From Euryodendron excelsum (lineage: Eukaryota > Streptophyta > Magnoliopsida > Ericales > Pentaphylacaceae): a stretch of DNA of 64,000 nucleotides. The translations under genes and the position numbers were made by a program. Positions 26,791 to 39,119 of this stretch are shown piece by piece. Where the stretch lies: the NCBI GenBank assembly GCA_033060915.1, contig CM065384.1, positions 34,612,001 through 34,676,000 of the forward strand. Direction: 5' to 3'. The notes below the pieces were generated by a model, which did not search any database, was not told the origin of the DNA, and saw only the letters and a list, made by a program, of their open reading frames with translations. The number at the start of each line of letters is the position of its first letter. Position 1 is the first letter of the stretch.

Positions 26791-28739
26791 ATGCTTAGAG
26801 GCATGATGGTCTTTACGGTTTCAATTAGACCTTGTGGGTCTGAGAAGCGACCGATGGACTGGACTAGAGCTTGAGAGAGCCAGTTTGAGCTCGAATGTGC
26901 TGTGATGTTTTGAAATCGGACCCGGTTGGATTGAAAATTGTCGAGCGGACAAAAATGAGATACTTATAATCATCATCTTGTGTCTCCCTCCCTATGCAAT
27001 AATGCTTCTATGGCCCAGTGCTTCTCAATTTGTATGTATTCTATAAATTTGTTTAGCATTTCAGAGTATTGACAAGTTGAGAGGTCAATTTCTTTGACTA
27101 TCCTTTCTCTATTACCCTTATTTGAGTGAGATTCTTTGACTATTCTTCCTAAATCACTAAGCTAACGCAATATCAATGATCGGTGGAGTTTGATAGGGCT
27201 CAAAGGGGCCGTTGATCCCCTCAAGTTTTTGGAAACTTTATTTTTAGTTTTAATTTTATAAATATTTTTCAGTTTGCCCTCTTAAAATTTATATACCTTA
27301 TTTTAATTAGTTATGTTACTTTAAAAACCACTTTATACTTTATATATAGCAGTATGTATACATTAACTCTTCTAATATATAAAAGCAATACCCTGAAAGA
27401 CGCGTATCTCTTTCACTTGTCAAAAATATTTTTAAAATTTCTAAAATTTGCAAATTTATTTCTATTTATTAGTTAAAGCAATTAAAGATAATTTTGACTA
27501 TTTAAATTTTTGTAACTGAATGTGAGTTTTTTTCTTATCTCACGTTTCTATAACTGTTGCAAGAGAGTTGTACACACATCGCATGTTGCTCAACCTCTGA
27601 TACAGTAATATGAAAGCCAAGTGATTAATTATTGCTCCTTGAATGAATTTTCTGATGCACCATTGATTATGACTACAAGTAGTGAATGATAATGCTAACC
27701 AAACCTATATAACTAGATGTACTTTAATTTTAGCTAGGATTATTCTTTTTATATTTTATTTTCTAAGCCCACTTGTGCCTTGAGAGAGTATGAGTCTGGT
27801 ACAGTTTAAATTTAGCTTTTTTTATTTTTTATTTATAAGTTAAAAATATAAAAAAATTAATTTTTTTGCTTTTATATACTAAGATAAGGAAAAAAGAACA
27901 AAAAATATAAAAAAAAATTTGCTTTTTACTTATAAGTTAAAAAAATTTGTACCAAACATACCTCAAGAAGCATTTGATATTAGGCGATATTAACCCTACA
28001 GAATTAATTAGAGAACTTCAAGCCATTCTTCTAGGTTCTTTTGACTATTCTTCCTAAACAAGCAAACCTTACGCATCATCAATGCTCAGCCAATCCAAAG
28101 AAAACAAAAGGGTATGACACCATTCCTCAAAAAGTACGCAAACATTGTAGCCTTGAGGTGCATAGAAGAAAATAAAAATTATTTTCCTCTGTATTTTGTG
28201 CTCCTAATTACAGGAGCTAAGTTTAAAGTTTTTCATAATCTTATCTTTTTTTGAACTTTTCGTTTTTTATATATTTTCAAATCCTTTCTTTCGAAATTTC
28301 AAGGTTTATTTGTTTATCTACAACTCTATATTCTTGTAATCATTTTTGGTTAGTGCTCTCTGAAAAGGACTTGTTGGCATCATAGAATTGTCTTCCTAGC
28401 TTAGACGGTTTTATTCATAGAAAATCACAGAAAAAATATTGATAAAACAAAATTTGACCTGTTCTTTAACGGGTGTGTGATCTAAAGTGAAAAATAGTCT
28501 CTAGTTCTTTCTTTCTTTACTTTAAATTTCAAGCAAGAAAAAGGTTTTTCTTTCATTTTCCTTTCATCCCACAAAGTTCCAAACAGCTTATAGGGTGCCT
28601 GTGATGGTGGGCAAATTTTCTTGACAAAGGGAAAAAATTATCTTATTTCCCAACCTAAATACTGTTTTAACTTTATTTAGCAGTTTAGGTTTAGCGCCTT
28701 TTCAAGTGACATTTTTATTAAAAATGTCTTTTCAAAAAG

Positions 28740-28935
28740 CATTTTTACGTTGTATTTTCCCGTCCAACTTGGCAAAAATTAGAAATATAAATACAAGCGT
28801 ATAAACGCTTTTTAAAAAGGCGCTACTTTGCACAAAAAAAAAGCCTTTTGTAAAAGCGTTTTTTGGGCTAAAAAAATGCCTTCCGTAAAAGTGTTTTTTG
28901 GGGCAAAAAAATGCCTTTCGTAAAAGCATTTCTTT
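28740..28935. repeat. Subterminal repeats near the left end of MULE 1
   Basis: Short units with AAAAAAATGCCTTTCGTAAA and AGCGTTTTTTGGGC recur about four times between 28,800 and 28,930. Subterminal repeat clusters often bind the transposase in Mutator-like elements; that role is inferred here. Confidence 0.6.
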
Positions 28936-30117
28936 GTGCCCTAAATATAACATGTCTATCTCTCTCAGACGGGTATATACAGACTCTCTCTCTCGCTCAA
29001 CTCTCGGGTCTCTCTCTCGCGTCTCTCTTACAAGTATGTATATATACATTTATACATGCATGTATACCTGTTGTCTTTCATATACGTATTGTTATACATG
29101 CATTTCTTATTATCTTCAGGCATGTATACATATCTTCCATATACGTATATTTATTTTCCATTTTATTTGTTTTCTTTTCTATTGTTATTTAAATTATATT
29201 TGAAAAAAAAAAACGTTTAGGTTCTTGAAAAATCCTCAAATTTTGAATTATGTTCATTTTTTTTTTGGCTGAAGTATTATTTTCTGTTAAAATAAAGTTA
29301 AAAAGGAAAAGAAAATAGAAACAAATTTAAAGAAAATAAAATTAAAAATATTAGTTTTCTTTTAAAATAAAGTTAAAATGTTTACTGTTTTTAGTTAGTT
29401 GTTAAGAAAATCAGAATAAAGTAAATAGATACATCCAAAAAAATTACTTTTTATTTGGTTGCTCATAAAAAATGAGTATTTATAAGTAATTTATTTCTTT
29501 TTAATTTTTTTTTAAATCCAAAATCCAAACATATCTTAATTTTGTAACATTATGAATCCTTTAAAAGTAGAATAGTTAAATAAATAAATTTAAAGTCAAG
29601 TGTTCATTTTGACTATAAATAATGGATGTAAAGGTGCTATTTGAAATATAAATTTTGTAAAAGAAAATAGTAGAAGGCTTTTAAAGTTTTATGCTGTATA
29701 TAAACTATAAAAATACAAAAAGGTTTCACCTGTTTAAATATAAAAAATTCACCTTAAATGGAAGATTTGTAAAGCTTTAAAAAAGTTTGAATACGCTGTT
29801 AAGCATGGATGCTTTTTATTATTTTGTGAAGTTTTTGACAAAGATTCTTCATTTATTTAACAAAATTTTAACAGCTTCAAGGCCAATGGAAGTTATTTAT
29901 TTATTTATTTTGTGCAGTAACCATAATCCTCCACTTTCGGTAAATAGTAAAAGAGAAAATATTAATGGGTTTTAGGACAATTGTTTATGTGTGTAGATCA
30001 CATAAATGAAAAAACCAAAATAGTTCATAATTAAAGATCTTCGCAACTAATTGAAGATATATTTTTTTTTAGCAAGCAATGCATTCATGTAAGAAATATA
30101 AAATGGTAACCATTGAA

Positions 30118-30225
30118 TTTGTAAAAACAAAATTATCGTAGTTATATATTATTTTGACATTACTTATGTGATTTGTAAAAACAAAATTATCGTAGTTATA
30201 TATTATTTTGACATTGTTTATGTGC
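30118..30225. repeat. 54-bp tandem duplication
   Basis: Two adjacent copies of a segment starting TTTGTAAAAACAAAATTATC, nearly identical, within MULE 1 upstream of the transposase. Confidence 0.9.
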
Positions 30226-30381
30226 TTGTACCTAGGTGAGTTGGAATTAAAAATTGTTGTTTAAGTACTGTATTAAGTACTGTATTGTATGTTCAACAAG
30301 GTACATTTTGAAATTATCGAAAGCATGATGACAACGGTAATGTTTTTTTTTTTTTTTTTTGGGAGGGGGGGGGAAGATAGT

Positions 30382-31521
30382 ACGAGATCACAGAGAAGGT
30401 ATAACCTATAATAAAGAGGGTAGTGCATGTTACGATGTAGAACTGGGAACCTCACTTAGTGGGTTGTGGGACGTGATCATTCCTATGATGGATTAGTATA
30501 GAGAACATGCAAATATAAAGTTCATATGTAGATACCCTTTGAGATGAAATAGATAAGTATTGATATATAAGAAGTTGTCGGTAAAGGACGACAGGACATT
30601 GCAAATTGTCTTAAATCCTTCCAAATTTCCTGACTTGTATTTGTTGAGATGTACGTTGTGAAGGAGGAGAGTACAATAACCACCAGTATCGGTTGTCAAG
30701 CTGTCAATTGGGGAGATGTCTAGTCTTATGGTGAAATCTTGACCGAAGGGGATGATATGTTGACCTTGGGGACATTTACTGAAATACTTACAATTGGGCA
30801 GAGTAGTCAAATCGTCTTCCCAAATAATGGGCCGAGGCAACAAATGTCTAATCTTTTCACCCCATATGAGGATTACTCACATCGTCGGAGTAATGTTGAA
30901 CAATTACATGACTTTCAAAGTCCACCTAAACATCACGCACAATATGATAATACGAGATCACAGAGAAGGTATAACCTATGATAGAGAGGGTAGTGCATGT
31001 TATGATGTAGAACTAGGAACCTCACTTGGTGGGTTGCGGGATGTGGTCATTCCTATGATGGATGAGTATGGAGAACATGCAAATATAAAGTTCATATGTA
31101 GATACCCTTTGAAACGAAATGGATAAGTATTGATGTATAAGAAGTTGTCGGTAAAGGACGATAGGACATTGCAAACTGTCTTAAATCTGCCTTCCAAATT
31201 TCCTGACTTGTATTGTGTTAAGATGTACATTGTGAAGGAGGAGAGCACAATGACCACCAGTATCGGTTGTCAAGCTGTCAATTGGGGAGATGTCCAGTCC
31301 TATGATGAGATCTTAACCGGAGGGGGTGATACGTCGGCCTTGGGGACATTTACTGAAATGCTTACAGTTGGGTAGAGTAGTCAAATCGTCTTCCCAGATG
31401 ATGCGCCGGGGCAACAAATGTCTAACCTTTTCACCCCATATGAGGATTACTCACATCGTCGGAGTAATGTTGAACAATTACATGACTTTCAAAGTGCACC
31501 CAAACATCACCCACAATATGC
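30382..31521 (+). repeat. 570-bp tandem duplication of the transposase N-terminal region
   Basis: TACGAGATCACAGAGAAGG recurs at 30,381 and 30,951, giving a period of 570 bp. The two copies differ by scattered substitutions and small indels, and both encode the same N-terminal domain. Only the second copy leads into the rest of the transposase. Confidence 0.9.
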
Positions 31522-33762
31522 TTCGGGACAAGAGGGGTGCGTAGAGGCGGGAGGTCCCAGTGCAAGTATGGATCCTGTAGAACGGCTTGTGGGCCTTGAT
31601 GACATTGGTAGACGGGTAGCTGAAGATGTAGATGTTGTTCAATCCGATGAAGAAGAGGAAGATATTGATGTTTTATTGAGAAATGATGATAATGACGACT
31701 CTGATGATGATGGGCAAGAACAAGTCAACGTTCTTAAATTGAATGACACTCCGGTGCCCTTTTTTACAAACCTAGATGGGGTAGATCATTGTACAGTTGA
31801 TCGAGACTTGTACCAGCGCGGTCCAACATGGTCAGATTCTAATCCAGAGTTTGCAAAATGGATGGTTTTCAAAGATAAAGATGTAGTGATCCGTGCATGT
31901 AATTGGTATCATGTAAAGAGAAACAAACATTATTATATTATGGAAACAAATAAAAAGGTTTGGAGCACCAGGTGCAGTCACGATTACCCTTGAAAACTAT
32001 GTGCTTGTTTGAAGAAGAAGCATACTTTATTTGAGATCACGAAATACCCGGGGCCTTATACATGTTTACATGGGATGAATAGTTTAGATCACCATAACCT
32101 TAATTCGACATTCATTGCACACGTGATTAAGACACAAGTGGCGATAAGTTCGTATGTATTCTAAACTGAAAGTAAGATATTTTGATATTATCCAGTAATG
32201 GTATAATTTAGTGAAATTTAAAGTTTTTGTTTGTTGTCGTGTACAAGAAGACCCTGGATGGAGGATAGCTTCCATAGTGGAGAGTGTAAAAAATAGTGCA
32301 GGTTTCACAGTATCGTACAAAAAACCATGGCTTGGAAGAATAAAAGCTATCGAGATGGTTTTCAAGGATTGGGATGATTCTTATAAAAAACTACCAAGGT
32401 ACATGAGAACGTTGTAGTTTAGGAACCCGGGCACGGCTGTGATTTTGGAAACACGTGACATTAGAATGTCAACCAAAGTCATGCTTGGCAGAATTTTCTG
32501 GGCGTTCTGGCCATGCATTAAAAGTTTTAACCACTGCCCACCAGTGATATGTATCGACGATACCCACCTTTATGGGAAATATACTGGAGTGTTATTGATT
32601 GCTGTGGCCAAAACTGTTGCCAACAACATTTTCCCTCTAGCCTTCGCTGTAGTTGAATCGAAAAACTAACGTGATTGGTCATGGTTTATCTACCATGTCA
32701 AGCATGTTATTGTGCCAAGAAAAGAGGGGATCACATTAATTTCTGATCGGCATGCAGCTATATTGAGTGCGATAATAGATTACTGGGAAAGAGCACGAGA
32801 CGGGCAACCTGCTGGAATCCATCGATATTACCTTAGGCACTTTAAAAGTAATTATCAAAAAAAGTTCAATAACGTTAAAGTTAAGGATCTTATATGAAAA
32901 GCTGGAATTGCTTGTCAAGTGCACAAGTTCGACCAGGCAATGGATGAAATTAAAAATTTACAAACGGAGTCGGCGGCAAAAGCATTTCATGACCTGTGCA
33001 ATGAGAACCCCAATAAGTGGACATTGGCACATGATGGAGGTTATCGTTGTGTTCAGGTTAGTTTCTACCATTTGGTGGCAACTTTCACCAACCAACGATT
33101 ACAAATTGGTCGTACCGTAGAGAATGGGTTAAGGTACACATCCAAAGTGCAAAAGAAGATAGAATCTTATCGAGCTCGATCGGCAATGCATCGCGTTAAT
33201 GTCTTTAATTGGTAATGTCACATAATTTATATAGTGTTTTTAATTCACATCGGGTATTGATATATTTGTATAAGTCTCAATGTCTATTGCAACCGCCATG
33301 TGATTATATTCCAATTACAGGGCTCAGGATTCCACTGAGGTTATTAAAAATTCAGTAGGCACGAAAGGGAATAATAGACATTCGGTGACTTTGAATCCTC
33401 CCTCGTGTGACTACGAAAAATAGGTCATCTATCATTATCCTTGTTCGCACATGCTGGCAGTGTGCACGAAAACAAACAGACAGCCATGGGGCTTAATTGC
33501 TCCTTAGTATAACCTCAATGTTTATGGTCACGTGTACAAATCAAATTTCTAACCGATGGTACACGAGCATTATTGGTCTTTATACAATGGTCCTAAGGCC
33601 ATTCCAGATCCCACCTGTCAACAAGAAGCCACTCCCGGGGGACCAAAAAACAAATTAATTGAGAATGAGATGGACATCTCTAGAAGACGTCAAACTAATA
33701 ATTGTGGCATTTGCAAGCAACAAAGCCATGATAGGCGTAAATGTCCAAACTGGAGTGCCTGA
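30382..33762 (+). pseudogene. mudrA-type MULE transposase, dead
   Basis: Homologous frames run from a duplicated N-terminal region (30,382-31,520) through an acidic linker (about 31,610-31,720) to the catalytic core. Visible marks include IKFICRYPLKR and KFPDLYC in the N-terminal domain, ICIDDTHLYGKYTG (first catalytic Asp, about 32,555), ISDRHAAIL (second Asp, about 32,740), HRYYLRHFKSN, a SWIM-type zinc finger with CSHMLAVC (about 33,440-33,465), and a zinc knuckle CGICKQQSHDRRKC near the C-terminus. Introns seem to lie near 32,160-32,225 and 33,215-33,320. Stops interrupt the frame at 31,991, 32,415, 32,667, 32,895, 33,421, about 33,508 and about 33,551. It cannot encode active transposase. 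Confidence 0.88.
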
Positions 33763-34292
33763 CTTATGTATTGCAAGGACAATTAGCTAGCTAGTAAAGA
33801 CTTATTTTGTATTTGTAATTCAGATAATGGGTAGTTGTATCTGTATGTGAATTTAATTGTATTGCTAAATGTTGCATGGACTTGTCATAATTTTCCAAGC
33901 TAATGACTTCTGTAGAGTTGACATCATTTTGCAATGCTGAATGCAGTTGGCACATGAATAATAGATTTCTCAGGCTTTAGTCACATCATTGCCAGCCTTC
34001 ACATCCTATATTGAATAGTCCATGCCTTCACATCCTATATTGTAGACACCTGACATTATTTTGAATTGCAAAGGGCAGTCCGTGCCTTCACATCCTATAT
34101 TGAATAGTCGTAGTGACAATAACTAAGCTGAGAGTAGTCAAATCATTCAAATGGCCTGCAGAGATTAGTCTTCTCTATGACATGCTTTATTTATCAGCCT
34201 TACCTAATTTTGTAAACATTATAGACACTTCACATTTGTTGTGGATAATCATATTATACACATGTGCTAACGCATGTCACAATACAGGGATT

Positions 34293-36900
34293 ATGGAGAC
34301 AGGATTGCCAGGGCCAGTCGATACCACGGTGCTGATGTTGCAGGCCCATCATCGCTCGTCGTACGTAAGGGAGCATGGGGTACATCAATTAACATATTAT
34401 ATTTACTTATAAGCGTATTTTAAAGTTTTTAACATTAAGGCCTTTGACTTCATACTCCAATTGTCGCATAGGGTACGAAGGCTCTGCAGTGCAGACGTGG
34501 TGCCTCTCATCCGTATGATGTGTAATTACACCTGCGTGTGCTGCAGTATGTAGTATAGGCTGCTTTTTACGGTGTCTACCGACTTGGACCCATCCGTTTG
34601 GACAACAGCTTGATTACCGCGTTAGTAGAGCATTGGCGAGAGGAGACACACACATTCCATTTGCCTATAGGTGAGGCCACCATCACTTTACAGGATATTT
34701 CTGTTCTGTTGGGACTACCTATTGATGGGGACCACATCATACGGCGACACCTGCCTACTTCAGTGGTAGACTGCTAGCAACTTTGTGTACAGTCATTCGG
34801 CATTGCCCTTACTACAGATTAGTTCAAGAAAGGCTACCTCAGGCTTGCTTGGCTTCGTGACACATTCCAAGTGCTTCCAAAGGATGCTGATGAGGTTACA
34901 GTCCAGCGGCACGCACGTGCCTACATTATGCGACTAATTAGGGGGATACTATTCCCAAATTGCTCTCAGACCTATGTGCGAATGGCTTATCTTGCATTTT
35001 TAGAGCACTTTGCCACCGTGGTGAGATATAGCTGGGGCAGTGCAGTCCTAACCATGCTTTACAGGTACATATGCCCAGCGGTGACGACCGATGCTAAGCA
35101 GATTGCGGGGGCACTCATACTTTTATAGGTAAAATGGCTGGCATAATTGACAACGTTTTATAATAATGCTTAAGTATTTAGTTTGCCTTAGTTGTTGTGC
35201 GAGTAACACACTCATTTTGTACAAATATAGGCATGTGAGTGGTTCCCATGTATGTGCCCGCATTATATGAAGGATCCTACTCAGGCCCATCAAACATTAC
35301 TTGTAGGAGGGGTGGAGTTCCCTGCCGGACCATGGGGAGCCAAGTATGAAAAAATTACTCACGCTTCTTTACCTATAATCATTCATACAATATATTTTGA
35401 CATTGTTGCAATATGCTTAATGTACATATCAGGTGGAGATCTAAATATAGCACAGACATTACTTGCACCCATATTGTCTGCGTATACAGAGACCAGCTAG
35501 ACCGATTGCGGCCAGATGAGGTATGTATAATATGTTCAAAATTGTAATTCATATTACTTAGTTGTCCTATCACTGCTTACAAAATAAGTATTGTCAATGT
35601 AAACATTTGCAGTTCACCTGGAGGCCATACGATCAGATCATGCATACACTTCCGACTTATTGCATGGCAGGGAGGGATATATGGCTGACTCGGTCCCCTT
35701 TACTGTGTTTAGAGGTTGTTGAGCTACATTTACCTGATTGTGTCTTACGACAGTTTGGGTTCAGACAGGATGTACCAGAGGAGTGCTATACCTCGCCTAG
35801 GTTACATGCTATTGACATGCGCGGGAGACGACACACCACTGATTAGACCGAGATTCATGCAGAGTATGTCGACCGATGGGAGCATAGTCGTGATCATCTG
35901 GTAGTTGGGGTTCCTGATGTTGCACGGATACGATATGATGCTCCATACATGGTGTGGTACCGCCGTATCACACACCCACTGGTGGGTAATCCAGCTCACC
36001 TACCTATTACTGGATACCTTGAGGTCGGCTCCACTGTAGAGATTGCGGTTAGTAAAGCCATAACATTTTCATTTGTTTCAACATCACTTGTATACATCAG
36101 TTAGTTATAAATGATTTTTCTCATTTTTGCAGGCTCGCCATATCACATCCATACATCAGCACACAGATCGTGCCATTTATACGTATGTCAAGCCATCTGT
36201 ATTGCAGGATCTATATAAGGTATGGGACATTAGGACCACGTTACTCCATGTATTACGTGAGCATGAGCGGATTGGATAGTCGGCAGCTCCCCCTCCTGTG
36301 CAGCCAACCCCCCCCCAGGATCATCCAAGCATCAAGTGCCACAATCCTTCAATGCTATTCAACCATCCTCATCACATGTGACTCTGACGATGCCAGCGTA
36401 CACATATCATAATGAGTCACGAGGTGTACCATCTTCATCACTTGTGACTAATTACGAGGTCAGATCGCGTAGCTGCGCCTCCCACCACATTAGCTCCCCT
36501 GTTACGTATGACCAGGGATCTAGTTACTCTGGCCTAGCCGATGACAAGGACGCTGGCGCATATGATGACCCATTGTTAGCATCAGGGCAGCGTATCGAGA
36601 TGTCCTTTATGCATACAGAGGGTCGGGTTTCACCTGCCATATCGTCCCAGTCGGCACCTCCATTCCCACCATCATACGCAAAGGGGCCATCTTTGATTAC
36701 CTAGTTGTGCAGCGGGCATACAGAGATTTCAGTGGTAGTGCAAATCACAGAATTAGACACACTCCCTACCGATGACCTACATGATGATTCACAAATCACA
36801 CAGGAAGAGGCACAGCCGTAGCCATCGATACCACGTGTCTATGTTCGTAGGCCGATGAAAGATAGGAGGCCACCCCCGTGTGGTACGGGAGGTCATGTAT
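34293..36900 (+). pseudogene. Plant mobile domain (MAIN-like / PP7 long-form-like) gene carried by MULE 1, dead
   Basis: Split frames spell METGLPGPVDTTVL at the start, then a region matching the plant mobile domain: DNSLITALVEHW, EATITLQDISVLLGLPIDG (about 34,600-34,730), AWLRDTF, HARAYIMRLIRGILFP (about 34,910-34,955), ACEWFPC-like sequence near 35,230, and FTWRPYD through MVWYRRITHPLVG (about 35,615-35,980). A Pro/Ser-rich tail follows to about 36,700. Stops in normally coding positions include 34,775, 34,820 and 35,844, several where the domain usually has Trp. This domain is found both in host genes that act in meristem maintenance and silencing and in plant transposons. Here it is a degraded transposon copy with introns near 34,375-34,470, 35,128-35,230, 35,350-35,430, 35,520-35,612 and 36,045-36,130. 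Confidence 0.82.
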
Positions 36901-38388
36901 AGTAGTTAGGGTATTTAGTTTTCTATTTGTTTTTGTGGAGTTTGTTATGGAAACTTTTTTTGGAGGTCCATTTGTTGTTGTGGAGTTTGTTATGAAAACT
37001 TTTTGTAGAGGTCATGTATAGTAGTTAGGGCATTTAGTTTTTCATTTTGTATTGTCTTTTGTAAAAAAATTGTTGCAACATATATAAAGTATAGTTCATC
37101 TTTTATATGGCATTCGTATATTCATGTCATTTTATAAAATATTATTGTTGCTGTAGTTGATTGTATGAAACTTTATACAAAAAAAATGAGAATTACTCAA
37201 AATGGTGGGGTATGAATTCCTAATTTATAATGTGGTGCATTCACATCAACGCGCCAGTCACATTAACACACCAATTCAATCTGCGAGTTTAAGCAATTAT
37301 GTGAAGGCTTCAGAACAAGCACTTATTGGGTAAAGGCAAGTTAAAGCATCCACATGAAGGGTTCATGAATAACTTCACGTGATTGTCAGGAATCTATTCA
37401 CGTGAATCACATCAACCCGTGACTGGTCCCTTTGCAGTAAAGCGTAGGCTGTCTTGTCTTATTCGGTCACTAATCTCTTCAAAAAGCAACCTTGCCATGG
37501 GAGGTAGCTTGATATTAAAGTATAAATAGGGAAAGGGTGGCTCGGGTAATGCAAACAAAGGGATTTGACCATGTCATGAGGGTTACCCCTTAGTGGAGAC
37601 GGATGGGGGTTACCCAACACGGTCACGTAATGGGGGTTGCCCATCGTTGGATAATTTGTCGAAGTGAAGAACATTTATTAATGCCGATCCTATAGAAATG
37701 GGGGGTGTCCATCATTGGATGTCTCGGCATGGGAGGTCTTGGGAAATTGGGTTTGCTCCTTCGCCGCTGGGGTAAGCCTTGTCGGCACCCCTTGCTTACC
37801 TGTGCTGCTTTCTCCTTTACAAAGCACCATTGGGAGGAGTCATGTCAGTGTCGTTTGCTTACATGTGCTGCTTTCTCCTTCACAATGCGCCACTAGGAGG
37901 AGTCATGTCAACGTTGCTTACCTGTATTACTTTCTCCTTCACAAAGCGCCACTGGGGGAAGCCATGTCAGCGTTGCTTGCTTACCTCAGCTGACAAGTTC
38001 ACACTAGGTTCATAGGAATGCCAATAGATGGTTAATAATATAGTCAATAAAGCATTCATGGGTTCACACTTCACGTGAAGGTTGCAAGTTGGATGGTGAA
38101 TAGTTATATCAAATGCAAAGTCACGTGTTGTTCATCTTTTTTGAAACCATCAAGTACTTGATGCTAGCTACTGACATGTGAAGTACCAACATGTGAAGGT
38201 ATGTGAGCCTTTGTTCTAAGGTGTCACGTCAATACTAAAGCCTGACTTGTTCTTGACCCTTCACATGAAGGCTGATACTGCACACAACCTAATGAATTCA
38301 TGTGAACCCTTTTCTCATGCATTATACTGTATTGCCTATATATGCGTTGTTTGAAGATGTGAAGAAGTGCTAAACCATACTTACAAAG
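36901..38388. other. MULE 1 spacer with short repeats and CACGTG palindromes
   Basis: No conserved protein frame was seen. A 37 bp phrase around GTGGAGTTTGTTATGGAAAC is repeated near 36,935 and 36,985. A roughly 60-70 bp tandem repeat (CTGCTTTCTCCTTCACAA type) occupies 37,785-37,985. Perfect or near TTCACGTGAA palindromes occur at 37,397-37,406 and 38,070-38,079, and further CACGTG at 37,376 and 38,122. Confidence 0.6.
37785..37990. repeat. About 60-70-bp tandem repeat, three copies
   Basis: Units share TTGCTTACCTGTGCTGCTTT, CTCCTTCACAAAGCGCCA and GGGGGAAGCCATGTCAGCG-like phrases. All frames through the array read as short repetitive peptides and are not genes. Confidence 0.85.
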
Positions 38389-39027
38389 ATGTCGAAGCAA
38401 AAAGGATTATTTGAGGCATCGTCTAGTCATTCAGTTCCAAGCAACAAGACAGTTGAAAACCAATCCTCAGCCATGGTGCGTACTTACACGGACCTAGTTG
38501 GTAACAAATGGTATGGCCGAAAACGTTGCTTTCTTAACAAACCTATCCTAATGCATGATATTATGGGTCCGGTCAGCCACATATTTATCGGCAAGAGGTC
38601 CTTACATCCACCCCCACAGGTCACCGGCGACCAATGCATATACAAAGAGCCGTGGAAAGACCTGTTTGATAAACGTTGTGAACAAGAGATGTATTGTCGA
38701 TGGCATGGCCTCCGTGTCCCAAAGACCCGCTCAGCAAAGATGTTCAACAAGAGATCACCTAACAAGAAGGTCATCAAAGCGCTCGAACACGAGATTGATC
38801 AAATGCAATGAAGGTTGGATAGATATCATTTTACAGAGCATGCCAAGACAGAATGTATTGTTCCAACACAACGAATATTAGAAATTATTCAAGATCCATT
38901 GTTACTTTCTGACCCAGAACTTTCAAACTTCTCGAAAGAAGAAAGTGACGATGTCTTTCAAAACTATCTACCTACTAGCCTTAGCATTGCTGACACACCA
39001 CTATGTTATTGTGAACATGGTCCATAA
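38389..39027 (+). CDS. Unknown MULE-borne ORF (140 aa, possibly extended by a readthrough frame)
   Basis: An ATG at 38,389 opens a 140-codon frame ending at TGA 38,809-38,811. Coding-like sequence continues in the same frame to TAA at 39,027, ending CYCEHGP. The N-terminal part is Ser/Lys-rich; the middle has aromatic and charged residues (TYTDLVGNKWYGRKRCF, FIGKRSL) and six to seven Cys/His residues. I do not recognise the family. It lies between the mobile-domain pseudogene and the satellite array, downstream of the CACGTG palindromes. Compared with the other MULE genes it has only one internal stop, so it may be younger, shorter or still translated. Functional status is unknown. Confidence 0.45.
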
Positions 39028-39119
39028 AGCTTGTTAATATTTGTACTTCAGTATTATGTAAAAATAAGTTTTTTCATATAATATGTGTGAGTTTGGGTCA
39101 TATTTGCCATTTTGTATGT

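Larger units (their letters stand above)
22157..26968. mobile_element. 4.8-kb insertion with LTR-like ends (giant solo LTR or non-autonomous LTR element)
   Basis: Comparison with copies B and C, which keep the uninterrupted site (54,866-54,890 and 56,980-57,000), defines the borders. The insert starts TGTCGCGCC and ends TACTTATA, flanked by ATCAT at 22,152-22,156 and 26,969-26,973. A 5 bp target duplication and a TGTCGCGCC start are typical of plant LTR retrotransposons; the end reads TA where CA is usual. I see no gag or pol frame and no second copy of the left 100 bp inside, so a solo LTR of unusual length (as in Ogre/Tat-like elements) is likely. A TATAAATA word lies on the minus strand at 25,254-25,261. 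The interior holds several tandem repeat blocks. Confidence 0.7.
20991..28592. repeat. Segmental duplication copy A (gene 1 3' end plus downstream DNA)
   Basis: From TTCTGATGGCTG in the last exon of gene 1 to TTCCAAACAGCTTATA, this block matches 51,352-56,587 (copy B), apart from the 4.8 kb insertion at 22,157-26,968, the repeat array of copy B and small indels. The first part, 20,991-22,150, is nearly identical to copy B; the part from 26,974 on is somewhat more diverged. The shared DNA includes the 3' UTR and about 2.3 kb of non-coding DNA. Confidence 0.88.

Noticed and set aside
28732..29203. Frames of about 100 aa on both strands near the MULE 1 left end
   Set aside because: They coincide with subterminal repeats and a CT-rich stretch and show no conserved domain.
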